DNA from: Rosettibacter primus
GTDB taxonomy: Bacteria > Bacteroidota > Ignavibacteria > Ignavibacteriales > Melioribacteraceae
Direction: 5' to 3'
NCBI RefSeq assembly: GCF_036860675.1
Contig: NZ_JAYKGK010000007.1
Span: 1-64,000 of the forward strand
Length of the DNA: 64,000 bases
Shown here: positions 1 through 9,517 of the stretch, piece by piece
Layout of the letters: each line of letters begins with the position of its first letter
How positions within the stretch are numbered: position 1 is the first letter of the stretch
Notes under the pieces: generated by a model
What the model saw: only the letters and a program-made list of their open reading frames with translations
What the model was told of the DNA's origin: nothing
Database searches by the model: none
Position numbers and translations under genes: made by a program

Positions 1-3000
1 GGACGATAAAAGTAATTAATCCTGATGGCAAGTCTTCAAATGTGTTTAGTTTTTCGACAAGCATAGATAACCCACCAAATATCACTTTATTTAATGTAGG
101 GCCTAAACAGGTTAATGTTGGAGCTACTATAACAATAAGTTATACAGTAACAGATGATGTTGGATTAAAGAGGGTTGAACTATGGCGAACTACTGATATA
201 TATAATTCCCCCAATATGAATAATTGGAGTCAAATTAAAATCGTTAATTTATCCAACCAAAAAATATACTCGGGTTCATTTTCTGATTCTTTAATAACAC
301 CTGGAAATTTTTGGTATGGTATTCATGTTATTGATTTTAGAGAACAACAGAAAACTGAGCAAGAAGTTGGTTTAGGTCCTATTAAAGTTACAATAATAAC
401 ATTGACTTCATTTAAAATTGGTTCACGTATAATGGCAATAGTAGATGGTGCTACTGTGTGTGATGAAAATCTATTGACAATACTTTTTAATCAAGAGGGG
501 GGTGTTCACGGAACTATTATTGATGGACCTAAGTTTGCTACGGCAGGAAACCTATCATACACAGGTAATTGGTGGAAAATTCAATGGGACTCAGAACCAC
601 CAAATTTAAATGGCAAAAATGGTTGGACAGCTGAATCAAGAATTCAACAGGCCCCAGTAAATGGTGATATAGACAAACCTGATTTTACAAAAAGTTTTTA
701 TACTACTTATAATATTTTTTGGCAAAATGGATACGCACCTGCTTCTACAGCTCCGCCGAATCCTAAACTTGGTATTGCATTAGGTAATTGTACATGGTAT
801 GTACATGGTAGATTAAAAGAACTGGGTTATAATGAAGTCCAGCTTAACGCTTTGACTGGAAATGCTAGTGACTGGGACAGCCAAGCATTGGTAAAGGGTA
901 TATTAATTAATTCTTCTCCATCAGTTGGTTCTATAGCCCAGATAGATAATGTCGCGCAGGGTCTTGGACATGTAGCTGTAGTTGAAAGCATAAATAGCGA
1001 TGGAACTATTACAGTTACTGAATCTAGTTATTCAGAAGATGTTAGTAGCTTATGGAATTTTATATGGCGTCATAGAACTGTATATCCTTCAAAGTTTACA
1101 AACTATATTCATATAACAAAAGAAAATCCAACAAATTTTTTATCAGTTGATTTCACTTGTGATGTAAATTCGGGTCAAGCTCCCCTTGTAGTTAATTTTA
1201 AGATTAATGTCATAAATACTAGTCATAACTTATTAAGTTATTATTTATGGTGGAACTGCAATAATGAAAGTATAAATCTAACTGAATTGATTTATACTTG
1301 TGGTGATCCTAGTAATTCAATTATTGGTTTAAAATACGAGAATATTAATGAAAGTAGTAAATCTATATCTTATATTTTTGATAAACCAGGTATATATAAC
1401 GTTAAATTATTAGTTAAAAGTAGTAATTCTATATTTTTTACAAAATCAATTCGAATTAATGTGAACACACCAAATTATTTTGATTATAATTCATATTTAA
1501 AAGAGGCTTCTATTAAATATAAAATTCCATTTAATTTGTTAAAAGCAATAGCTTTTGTAGAAAGTCAATTGAATCAAAATCCTATACCACCAAGTCGTGA
1601 TGGTGGTGTTGGGGTAATGCAACTAACTGGTTCAACTTTAGATAACGCAGCTAGATTGCTTGGGGTTACAAAAGATATGCTGGCTGAGAATACACCTGAA
1701 GGAGCAAGATTAAATATTTTAGGTGGGGCTGCAGTCTTACGAGATTATGTATGCTGGGCTAGTCCTAGGGTTTATTCCAAAACAGATTATAATAATTGTT
1801 ATCAAAATATACCTCCATATGCATTAATTGGTGATGAAGAAGATAAACTTGAAAATACCATTGAGCCATGGTGGTGGCCAATATGTATGTATAATGGAGG
1901 TGGTGTTGATAGTATGATCTCAACTTCAAATTATCCATTTAGAGTTTGGGATAAATTAAAAAATGAATTGGGGATTATTAATATTTCATACCCACCTTTA
2001 TCTTATATTCAATATCTGTGTTCAGGAGAGGTATTACCGGATAGTAATAAAGTTGTAGTATATAATGTTGATAAAGAAATAGCAAACTCTGATGATTCAC
2101 TTTATCCAAAACCAGAAGATTTGGGTAAATTACCTTCAAAATGTATAAGGTGGGTAAAAGGTAGTTTCAATCCATTTCAAGATATAGTTCTTCATAAAAA
2201 TGATGGGACAGTATATAATCAAATTGATCCTATCCCAATTGTTAGAATATCATCTCCATTAGATAAACAAATATTTAATCAATCGGAAATTACGGTAAGT
2301 GGAATAGCAAGTGACCAGCAACCTGGAGAAGTTGTTTTAGTTGAAATTAAGTTAAATAATGGAAATTGGGAATCTGTTAGTGGGACAGTAACTTGGTATA
2401 AAAAATTAAACTTAGTAGTAGGAGAAAATACAATAACTGTAAGGGCAAAAGATAATACGAATCAATATTCCGAGCTTACCTCAATAACAGTAACATACAC
2501 TCCAAATGAATCATGTGTTACCGTTTTATTGCCATATATTGAAACAAGTGTGGGAAGCTTGATAAAGATTCCTCTAACTGTTAATAATATTAAGAACAAA
2601 AATATTTTTTCTTTTTCATTCAAAGTGAAATATAATAGTTCAATTATTTCTATAAAAAATCCTTATATTGAAATTTCTGAGTCTATTTCTAATAATTGGC
2701 AAGTAATTATAAACACAAATTTTCCTGGGGAAATAATAGTTGGTGGTGTTGGTACAACAACATTAGCAACTGATGGCATATTGTTAAAATTAATATTTGA
2801 AGTAGTAGGTAAGCCAGGGGAAAGTACAATACTCTTATTTGATAATTTTTTATTTAATAGCGGAAACCCTTGTGTTACAACATCTCAAGGGAAAGTTGAT
2901 ATAGCTGATTACATATGTGGCGATGCAAATGGAGATTATTATTCTAATGCATATGATGCAGCTTTAGTACTTCAATGTAGTATTGGGTTAAAAAATGATT

Positions 3001-3779
3001 GTAATAAAAGCACCGATGTTGATATGGATGGCAATATAACCGCTTTTGATGCTGCATTAATTTTAATGCATTCAGTTGGCTTACTTTTACCTGTTAATAC
3101 ATGCTTTGATAAAAACAACGGATTATTAAAGATAAAAAATTATTCTATAAATGATATTGATATATTATCAGTAGATATAAAGAAATCTGCTATTTTGGAA
3201 TTTAAATTATTATCAAATGATATTATTCAAAAAAATCAAGTCTATTCTGTTGAGTTCGAAATTGAATTAGGAGATAGTAACTCAAGTTTATTTATAAAAA
3301 CATTAACTGAAGGGTATATGTATATTTCCCAAAAAGTAGATAAAGCAAAATATAAAGTAGCTATTATTAATCATAGTGGAATAATGTTGGATGATATTAT
3401 ATTATATATAATTAATTTTAATAAAAATAGGAAATTTATTATTAGTAAAATCAAAATAAATGGTTTAAATAATGATATTATTTTAACTGATAATGAAAAT
3501 GATTTCCTTGATATAATGAATTATAATATTTATGAAGCCTACCCTAACCCATTCAACCCAGCTACGAAAATAAAATATTCTATACCTAAAACAAGTTTTG
3601 TAAACATTACTGTTTATGATGTGCTAGGAAGAGAAATAAAAACACTTATTAATGAAGAAAAAACCCCAGGTAATTATGAATTGGAATTCAATGCTTCCGG
3701 TTTACCAAGCGGAGTTTATTTCTGCAGAATGCAGGCGGGTAGTTTTAGTGAAATAAAAAAATTGTTACTAATGAAATAA
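1..3779 (+). CDS. Secreted CHAP / lytic transglycosylase / cohesin / dockerin protein with T9SS sorting domain (5' partial)
   Basis: The frame is open to the left edge (codons in phase from base 3; the first GTG, at 42, is internal), so the signal peptide lies outside the window. Residues are counted from that GTG. A CHAP amidase/endopeptidase domain holds its catalytic cysteine in GNCTWY (C250) and histidine in GHVAVV (H310). A PKD-like domain follows (about 370-470), then an SLT-type lytic transglycosylase/lysozyme fold (about 483-620) with catalytic glutamate in FVES (E507). Next are an Ig-like domain (about 745-820), a cohesin-like beta domain (about 825-955), a type I dockerin with two calcium-loop repeats (GDANGDYY and DVDMDGN, about 960-1022), and a T9SS type A sorting domain (YPNPFNPAT, about 1166-1245). 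CHAP and SLT domains cleave peptidoglycan peptides and glycans; here they would act outside the cell or at the surface. Cohesin and dockerin in one chain suggest self- or cross-assembly. The domain reading is confident; the substrate is inferred. Confidence 0.88.
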   Translation, partial: TIKVINPDGKSSNVFSFSTSIDNPPNITLFNVGPKQVNVGATITISYTVTDDVGLKRVELWRTTDIYNSPNMNNWSQIKIVNLSNQKIYSGSFSDSLITPGNFWYGIHVIDFREQQKTEQEVGLGPIKVTIITLTSFKIGSRIMAIVDGATVCDENLLTILFNQEGGVHGTIIDGPKFATAGNLSYTGNWWKIQWDSEPPNLNGKNGWTAESRIQQAPVNGDIDKPDFTKSFYTTYNIFWQNGYAPASTAPPNPKLGIALGNCTWYVHGRLKELGYNEVQLNALTGNASDWDSQALVKGILINSSPSVGSIAQIDNVAQGLGHVAVVESINSDGTITVTESSYSEDVSSLWNFIWRHRTVYPSKFTNYIHITKENPTNFLSVDFTCDVNSGQAPLVVNFKINVINTSHNLLSYYLWWNCNNESINLTELIYTCGDPSNSIIGLKYENINESSKSISYIFDKPGIYNVKLLVKSSNSIFFTKSIRINVNTPNYFDYNSYLKEASIKYKIPFNLLKAIAFVESQLNQNPIPPSRDGGVGVMQLTGSTLDNAARLLGVTKDMLAENTPEGARLNILGGAAVLRDYVCWASPRVYSKTDYNNCYQNIPPYALIGDEEDKLENTIEPWWWPICMYNGGGVDSMISTSNYPFRVWDKLKNELGIINISYPPLSYIQYLCSGEVLPDSNKVVVYNVDKEIANSDDSLYPKPEDLGKLPSKCIRWVKGSFNPFQDIVLHKNDGTVYNQIDPIPIVRISSPLDKQIFNQSEITVSGIASDQQPGEVVLVEIKLNNGNWESVSGTVTWYKKLNLVVGENTITVRAKDNTNQYSELTSITVTYTPNESCVTVLLPYIETSVGSLIKIPLTVNNIKNKNIFSFSFKVKYNSSIISIKNPYIEISESISNNWQVIINTNFPGEIIVGGVGTTTLATDGILLKLIFEVVGKPGESTILLFDNFLFNSGNPCVTTSQGKVDIADYICGDANGDYYSNAYDAALVLQCSIGLKNDCNKSTDVDMDGNITAFDAALILMHSVGLLLPVNTCFDKNNGLLKIKNYSINDIDILSVDIKKSAILEFKLLSNDIIQKNQVYSVEFEIELGDSNSSLFIKTLTEGYMYISQKVDKAKYKVAIINHSGIMLDDIILYIINFNKNRKFIISKIKINGLNNDIILTDNENDFLDIMNYNIYEAYPNPFNPATKIKYSIPKTSFVNITVYDVLGREIKTLINEEKTPGNYELEFNASGLPSGVYFCRMQAGSFSEIKKLLLMK

Positions 3780-4544
3780 AATCAAATTACTAGAGGAGAA
3801 AACTAAATAATAGTAAATAATAAGTTAAAAAGGACAAAATCAAAAGAAACAATAAGGGGAAAGGAAACATAAACTAGAAAGCAAATAGTCTCCCTTAAAA
3901 TAATAAAGTAAAATTCAATTAGAGTTTTCAGAGAGCATTCAAATTTTCTGTTGCTTTTTTCATTTCAAATTTAGTGAGAATTTAACCCGGTCATTTACTC
4001 TTAATTTTGCTTGACATAGTTCTAATAGTGTTTGTCCATTTCTATACTTTCTGCTTCCTCTAAAGTCTGTATAAGGTTTCATTCTAAAATAATTAAATAA
4101 GAATTAAATAATTCCTCACATTATCAAATTTCTCAAATGCTTCTTCCAAAGGAATGGATAGACGGATTGTTTACAATCTTCTATTGATTTGTCGATTTGT
4201 ATTCTCTGCATTATTATTCGTCTTTGAAATTTTATTGTTACTCTGTTGCATTAAAATAACTTCTTTAATAATCTCTAAATACATATCTCAGAGTTAATCT
4301 TTTAATCTTGGTTTCTGTCCCTATAAAATACAACTCCCTTTTAACATTCTTTTTTGTCGAAATGCTATTACAATATAGACATCTCATCCGGCTTTGCCTT
4401 TCGGTTGTTTTTTCATTTTTATACCATTAACAAAACCGTAGCTTTGTTAATTGACATAATTTATTATTTCTCAATATTTATATCAATATCAGCAAAAACC
4501 GAAAAGTGTAATGCTTATAAATCATTTTATGTTTTATTTTTGTT
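3780..4544. other. Intergenic stretch, no convincing gene
   Basis: This is AT-rich sequence between a plus-strand gene and the 3' end of the minus-strand MOSC gene. The longest plus-strand frame (from 4354) runs antisense into the MOSC gene and has low-complexity composition. On the minus strand a 40-codon frame at 3960-4082 has protein-like composition (it begins MKPYTDFRGSRKYRNG), but I do not recognise it and see no ribosome-binding site or extension. It could be the tail of a decayed gene. No terminator hairpin stands out. Confidence 0.5.
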
Positions 4545-5354
4545 TTATTTCCATTCAAGAATTTTTAATTCATCATTGATGCGGATTATTCCTTCTCCTT
4601 CGTGTAAAAGATTTTGACCGAACATTACCTTGTTGTTAATTGCACGATAAGTTGATAATGTCTTTAATGGCTCATCAGATTTTTCTGCTGTGTCATGATT
4701 TATTGTTGTGATTACACAGCGTGAACATGGCTTGACAGGATAAAAAGCAACATCACCGATTTTAAAACTTTTCCATTTATCTTCGTCATAAGCATTTCCA
4801 CCTGTAAAAACAAAATTTGGACGGAAGCGATTCATTGGTAATTTTTCTTTTAGTCTCGAATTTAAATCGTTGAGAGATTCCTGTCCAATTATTAAAAAGG
4901 GGAATGCATCGGCAAAACTAACTATTTCATTCCTTGTAGCATACTTTTTATCAACATTCCTTTTAACATTATCAGGCATATAAACAAGTTTACATTTTAA
5001 ATTTAGTACATTACTAAACCATTCATCTGCCTCTTCGGAAAAATGAAGAGCTGTTACATAGTCATCCCAAATTGCAACGTTTTTTAATTTTCCATCTTCA
5101 ATTTCAATCGGTATCTTGAATTGAAGTTCATTATTTAATTTATGAGTAAAAATTAATAAATCATTCTCTAAATCAACTTTGATTAATGCCATTTTAGGAT
5201 ATTTTCGTTGAGTAATAAACATATTATTTTGATCGATAAGCATCCAACGTCGATCATATTTTAATCCTCTTTCGGTTACTTCTGATTTTTGTAAACTAAT
5301 TCCACTTAGCGATTTAACTGGATAAATATAAATTTCAGATAAAATATAATTCAT
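4545..5354 (-). CDS. MOSC domain protein (YcbX / mARC-like)
   Basis: The 269-residue protein has an N-terminal MOSC beta-barrel domain (IYPVKSLSGISL near residues 10-22, then RGLKYDRRWMLID) and a C-terminal MOSC domain. The latter holds the conserved cysteine motif KPCSRC (C210, C213), which includes the position that binds molybdenum cofactor in YcbX and mARC proteins. Relatives bind sulfurated Moco and reduce N-hydroxylated compounds; YcbX detoxifies N-hydroxylated base analogues in E. coli. No ferredoxin domain is attached, unlike E. coli YcbX, so an outside electron donor would be needed. It is the last gene of a minus-strand run; its ATG lies 5 bases past the upstream stop. The substrate is unknown. 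Confidence 0.85.
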   Translation of the reverse strand: MNYILSEIYIYPVKSLSGISLQKSEVTERGLKYDRRWMLIDQNNMFITQRKYPKMALIKVDLENDLLIFTHKLNNELQFKIPIEIEDGKLKNVAIWDDYVTALHFSEEADEWFSNVLNLKCKLVYMPDNVKRNVDKKYATRNEIVSFADAFPFLIIGQESLNDLNSRLKEKLPMNRFRPNFVFTGGNAYDEDKWKSFKIGDVAFYPVKPCSRCVITTINHDTAEKSDEPLKTLSTYRAINNKVMFGQNLLHEGEGIIRINDELKILEWK

Positions 5355-5359
5355 GATTA

Positions 5360-6730
5360 TCAGTTGGTTATTAACTTAAATTTTTCTGAATTTGTTCTTT
5401 CTTTCAACCAATTATTTAATTTTCTTCTATCATTATTAGAAACCGATGTTGGAAATTTTGCATAAGCAATTGTAACAGTATCTAATTGATTAGTTCTGAA
5501 GTTCATAACGTAGGAACGATGAACTGATAATTCTATGAGATTATTAAATAAAACTTTGGCTTCTTTTGCGATTTCCTCTATGTTATATTGATTTAGTGAA
5601 AGTAGAGCAAGCTGACTTTCAAGTAGTTGAATTTGTTTATCTTTATTTTTTATTATCTCCTCATTCTTATGATAAAGTTCTTCGATAACACCAGCTCTGA
5701 GAGCGCTTATATCAATTTTACTTTCTCCTGCTACTGCTTGTCTTACTATGAGTTTAGCATCTTTCAGTTTGTATTTTGTTAATCTTTGTTTTGCAATTTC
5801 AATTAGATTCGGTTCGACAGCAGAACCAAAAAGAAATACTTCTATTTGAACACTACTTGAATCAAAATTTATTTTTTTACTCACTATCTGAGTGTTGGGA
5901 AAACTTAACTCGTTTGTAATAAACTTCTGCACATTTTTTTCAATAAATGTTCTGCTTACGATATTGTAAGCCATAATTATACTGGGAATAACAGTAATTA
6001 ATACAATAACTACAATTGAACGTTTAACACGTAGCTCTTTTTTAGGGTCAAGGAAATCTTTTTTCTGGAATTTCATAAACCGAACAATTACATATGTAGC
6101 AAGACTTATAAAAACACTGTTGATAAAGAAAAGATAAAATGCGCCGAAGAAATAAGATAAATTTCCTGTTGCCAATCCAAATCCTGCCGTACATAATGGT
6201 GGCATTAATGCAGTTGCAATTGCAACTCCGGGAATTACATTGCTTATGCTTTTTCGTGTTGCAGCAACAATTCCAGCCAATCCACCAAATAATGCAATGA
6301 ATACATCCCAGATTGTCGGGGTTGTTCGTGCAAGTAATTCTGATTGGGCATCACTTAATGGAGTAATTAAAAAATATATAGTTGATGTTAATACGCTTAT
6401 CAAAACGGCAACACCAAGATTTTTATAAGATTTTTTTATCAATTCGAAATCATTTATGCCAATTCCCAAACCAATACCCATAATTGGACCCATTAAAGGA
6501 GAAATTAACATCGCGCCAATTATCACAGCGGTTGAGTTTACATTTAGACCGATCGAAGCAATAAATATTGCAAAGATGAGAACCCAAAGATTCATTCCCT
6601 TAAACTCAATCCCTTTTTTAACATTTTCAATAATCTCATCTTCATTTGCTTTATCTTCTTCAAGATTAAATCTATCGTGAATGATCTCTCTTAGTAAAAC
6701 AATAAGACGAAGTTTTTTATTTACTTTCAT
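5360..6730 (-). CDS. DUF389 family membrane protein
   Basis: The 456-residue protein starts with a short charged segment. The DUF389 membrane core follows from about residue 45 to 250: repeated hydrophobic helices with the glycine/proline-rich signature IIGAMLISPLMGPIMG and, further on, GVAIATALMPPLCTAG. The C-terminal half is soluble and includes a coiled-coil-like stretch (about 350-390). The family is widespread in bacteria and archaea and has no settled function. The gene lies 15 bases after the Mut7-C gene and 5 bases before the MOSC gene, so it is probably cotranscribed. Family membership is clear from the core motifs; transport or sensing would be a guess. Confidence 0.85.
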   Translation of the reverse strand: MKVNKKLRLIVLLREIIHDRFNLEEDKANEDEIIENVKKGIEFKGMNLWVLIFAIFIASIGLNVNSTAVIIGAMLISPLMGPIMGIGLGIGINDFELIKKSYKNLGVAVLISVLTSTIYFLITPLSDAQSELLARTTPTIWDVFIALFGGLAGIVAATRKSISNVIPGVAIATALMPPLCTAGFGLATGNLSYFFGAFYLFFINSVFISLATYVIVRFMKFQKKDFLDPKKELRVKRSIVVIVLITVIPSIIMAYNIVSRTFIEKNVQKFITNELSFPNTQIVSKKINFDSSSVQIEVFLFGSAVEPNLIEIAKQRLTKYKLKDAKLIVRQAVAGESKIDISALRAGVIEELYHKNEEIIKNKDKQIQLLESQLALLSLNQYNIEEIAKEAKVLFNNLIELSVHRSYVMNFRTNQLDTVTIAYAKFPTSVSNNDRRKLNNWLKERTNSEKFKLITN

Positions 6731-6745
6731 AACTCAAATTCCTTT

Positions 6746-7525
6746 TCAAATAGTTTTTAAAGCTTTTTTGTTAGTTTTAAGATAAGTGATAATTTTATTC
6801 AGAAACATTTTCATATTGTCGTAGTGAGTCCCTCTCCAGTATAAATTTTTACAATCTTTACAAATAAAAAACCGATTTTGCGATTCTTTTACTTTTTCAG
6901 GCAGCAACTCAAAGTTACTTATCTTTTTTCTGGAGATTCTTATTAATTTCCCACCACATTCTAAACATAAGGTCAATGGTTTAATTAATTTAATCAGGTC
7001 AAATCTATTAATTATTTCAACGAGTTGTTTTTCTGGATTTTCTTCGCGGACAAAATAACCGCGAGTAACCTCTTTCCTCTTCAGAATTCCTAAATCTCTT
7101 GTTAATATTGTTCTTTTTTGATTTAGAGAAATTTTTATTATTTGTTCATCACTCAAATTATTTTCATAATATACATCGAACCCAAACATTCTTAAACTTC
7201 TTGCAAGTTTTCCGAGGTGAACATCGCAAATAAATTTTGGATTTCGTAATGGTTTGGCTCTAAGTTTTTGAATATTGCTTATATCGATTGATTCAAATTC
7301 GGGGTAGACAGAAATTCTATCTTTATCTTTTACAAGATAGTTAAAGTTAACTGACCTGCCATTTACCAGAATCAGGTCAACTTCTGTATGAGGCACACCA
7401 AGAGATTCAATCAAATCTTTGATTGATGGTTGTCCCCAGAACTGATGTTTAAATTGTTTTTTTCTTTTTTCTTCTGGTAGAAAATCATTAAGTTCTTCAT
7501 AAAATCTTAAAGTAGCAGTGTTCAT
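6746..7525 (-). CDS. Mut7-C RNase-domain protein with ubiquitin-like N-terminus
   Basis: Residues 1-85 form a MoaD/ubiquitin-like fold (VNGRSVNFNYLVKDKDRISVYP), the module often fused to Mut7-C. Residues 95-250 are the Mut7-C domain, a PIN-like nuclease fold, with acidic residues in CDVHLGKLARSLRMFGFD (D101) and LTRDLG (D144). A zinc ribbon is formed by C187/C190 and C222/C225. Family members are predicted RNases; the physiological RNA is unknown. The start codon overlaps the stop of the upstream crotonase gene by four bases, which points to translational coupling. Composition matches the neighbours. The architecture is a firm reading; the activity is inferred from the fold. Confidence 0.85.
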   Translation of the reverse strand: MNTATLRFYEELNDFLPEEKRKKQFKHQFWGQPSIKDLIESLGVPHTEVDLILVNGRSVNFNYLVKDKDRISVYPEFESIDISNIQKLRAKPLRNPKFICDVHLGKLARSLRMFGFDVYYENNLSDEQIIKISLNQKRTILTRDLGILKRKEVTRGYFVREENPEKQLVEIINRFDLIKLIKPLTLCLECGGKLIRISRKKISNFELLPEKVKESQNRFFICKDCKNLYWRGTHYDNMKMFLNKIITYLKTNKKALKTI

Positions 7526-8280
7526 AACTTTCCTTTAAATGCTTTGATATAATTTTTAGAGAATTCAGAAACTACAAGTCTGCCACTAATTTCTGCTCTT
7601 TCTTCGAGTAGTTCTTCCCAGTCTTCTGTTCCTTTCCAGAAAATTTTTTTCAATTGTTCAATTGCTTCAGGATTGTAGCTTGCAAGTTTTTTAGCTAAAG
7701 ATGAAACAGCTTCATCAAGTTCATGATTATTAGCAAATACTTTTGTATACAATCCATTTTGTTTAGCCCAGAATGCATCGTGCCATTCTGCATCAATTGA
7801 CATTGTGATAAAAGCAGTTTTACCGATTTTTCTTTCAATGGGAGGTCCAGCTACGAATGGACCAATTCCCAGCAGAATTTCACTCAATCTAACGGAGGCT
7901 TCGTTTGATGCAAGTGTGTAATCGGCAGAAGCAGCTAAACCCACGCCACCACCTACAGCCTTTCCATGGACTCGTGCAATAATAAACTTTGGACATTTTC
8001 TCATTGCATTGAACAATCGAGCAAAACCCATAAAAAATTCTTTGCCGCTTTTGAAATCTTTTATTGCAAGCAGTTCGTCAAAAGCTGCCCCCGCACAAAA
8101 AGTTTTGTTCCCCTCGCTTCTTAAGATTATTACATTAGCACTTTTGTCACTTGCAATTTTATTTATTGCATCTGTGAGCTCCTTCAGCATTGGCATGGGA
8201 AGTATATTACTTTTAGGATGGTAAAAATTAATAGTTGCTATTCCATTGATAATATTTACTGTAACTTTTCCTTTTTCCAT
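7522..8280 (-). CDS. Enoyl-CoA hydratase/isomerase family protein
   Basis: This is a 252-residue crotonase-fold protein of normal family length. The oxyanion-hole segment FCAGAAFDE (about 61-69) and the glycine-rich motif HGKAVGGGVGLAASADY (105-121) are clear. The glutamate matching rat hydratase E164 is kept in SEILLG (E134), but the position matching E144 is glycine (VGGGVGLAA). That pattern is seen in some methylglutaconyl-CoA hydratase-like and isomerase-like members, so simple short-chain enoyl-CoA hydration is not certain. It acts on an acyl-CoA in the cytoplasm. It sits 23 bases after the HAD gene, and its stop overlaps the start of the Mut7-C gene. Confidence 0.85.
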   Translation of the reverse strand: MEKGKVTVNIINGIATINFYHPKSNILPMPMLKELTDAINKIASDKSANVIILRSEGNKTFCAGAAFDELLAIKDFKSGKEFFMGFARLFNAMRKCPKFIIARVHGKAVGGGVGLAASADYTLASNEASVRLSEILLGIGPFVAGPPIERKIGKTAFITMSIDAEWHDAFWAKQNGLYTKVFANNHELDEAVSSLAKKLASYNPEAIEQLKKIFWKGTEDWEELLEERAEISGRLVVSEFSKNYIKAFKGKL

Positions 8281-8303
8281 AACTCCTCCCCTCTTTCATT
8301 TTT

Positions 8304-8954
8304 TCAAAACTTGCCATTTACAATGTTGACAACATCAAAAATTTTATTTGCAATAAAATCTGGATTCGATTTTTTAAGTTCTTCTAATTTTCTGTAACCG
8401 TAAGTTACTGCGCATGTAATAGCATTGGCATTTTTGCCGCACATTACATCTAATTCAGAATCACCTACAATCATTGTTTTTTTTGTATCGATTTTTAATT
8501 CATTACAAATGTAAAGCAATGGTTCAGCAGAAGGTTTATGTTGAATGCCTTGTCTTCTTCCCATAACATAATCAAATTTATCATAAATGTTAAAGTGTTT
8601 TAAAATTAACTCTGCCTGTTCCTGTGATTTTGTTGTTAGTAAGGAAATCTTAATACCAAGCAGATGGATTTTATCTAAAGCGGTTTCGACATCATCATAT
8701 AGATATGAATAATTGATGTAGTCAAAATATATAGATTTATAAATTTCTATGAACTCGTTGAAATCAGGAACATTCATATCAAATTCATCAAATATATCTT
8801 CAAAGTGTAAACCTATGCGGTTGTAAAATTTTTCTTCTATTAATTTATTATGAATGTTCAATTTATTTAATGTATGAACTGTAGCTTTATAAATTGTCTC
8901 GTGTGAACTTACAAGTGTACCGTCAAGGTCAAATACAATTAGTTTGATGTTCAT
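8304..8954 (-). CDS. HAD-superfamily phosphatase (phosphoglycolate phosphatase / PpaX-like)
   Basis: The 216-residue protein has all HAD motifs: the nucleophile loop FDLDGT (D9, D11), the motif II threonine in LLTTKSQ (about 107), lysine in QHKPSAEP (K140), and the acidic motif MVGDSELD (D165, D169). The alpha-helical cap lies between residues 20 and 85, as in subclass IA enzymes of the Gph/PpaX group, which dephosphorylate phosphoglycolate, pyrophosphate or related small molecules. The substrate cannot be read from sequence. It is the second gene of the minus-strand run, 25 bases after the DUF1761 gene. Confidence 0.85.
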   Translation of the reverse strand: MNIKLIVFDLDGTLVSSHETIYKATVHTLNKLNIHNKLIEEKFYNRIGLHFEDIFDEFDMNVPDFNEFIEIYKSIYFDYINYSYLYDDVETALDKIHLLGIKISLLTTKSQEQAELILKHFNIYDKFDYVMGRRQGIQHKPSAEPLLYICNELKIDTKKTMIVGDSELDVMCGKNANAITCAVTYGYRKLEELKKSNPDFIANKIFDVVNIVNGKF

Positions 8955-8979
8955 AATTTTCTTATGTTTAGTTTTTTAT

Positions 8980-9402
8980 TTAATGCCAGGCACCAAGTAT
9001 AATTCCAAAAATTAAAAGCACAATGAAATGAAAACCGCCGTCAATTAAAAACTGTGCAAATTTTTTTCCTTCATTAATAAAAGTAACGGTAGTTGTAGTT
9101 GCTACAAAGCCGAGCCATGCCATAAAAGCAACTCGAATTCCTTCTTGAGGTGTTGAAGTCCCAAGATAACTCATTAATCTTGCAAGAATGTATGCCATTA
9201 CAAGCTGTGCAAAAAAGCAAGTAATGCAAATTTTTGATTTGTTAATTGTTTCCTCTTCGTCAGATTTTTCAGAAGATGTAATCCAGATTTTTCCTAATAG
9301 CAATGGACTGTAATAAACAAAATCGAGTGCCATTGCAATCAGGCCACACACAAATACTGCCCAAAAATTTATTGGGTAAACAGGCTCCATCTTACCCTCC
9401 AT
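8980..9402 (-). CDS. DUF1761 family small membrane protein
   Basis: The 140-residue protein has four probable membrane helices. The N-terminal signature NFWAVFVCG followed by YYSPLLLGKIW matches the DUF1761 pattern (a hydrophobic first helix ending in a Y/W-YSP-LLFGK-like turn). The last helix ends near the C-terminus. Members are about this size and have no known function. A second methionine four residues downstream could also be the start. It is first in the minus-strand run that ends with the MOSC gene, with a 115-base gap separating it from the isoaspartyl peptidase gene. Confidence 0.75.
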   Translation of the reverse strand: MEGKMEPVYPINFWAVFVCGLIAMALDFVYYSPLLLGKIWITSSEKSDEEETINKSKICITCFFAQLVMAYILARLMSYLGTSTPQEGIRVAFMAWLGFVATTTTVTFINEGKKFAQFLIDGGFHFIVLLIFGIILGAWH

Positions 9403-9517
9403 GATTTATTTTGTTTTCATAGATTGATATTAATTTATGTTAAAAAGAAAAATTTTATATAAAACCATATTGAACGATTTGTAGTAAAATAATAATCTGC
9501 AGTAAGTATGAGTGATA

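Noticed and set aside
4354..4617. 87-codon plus-strand frame
   Set aside because: It overlaps the MOSC gene antisense, has low-complexity F/S/Y-rich composition, and has no ribosome site.
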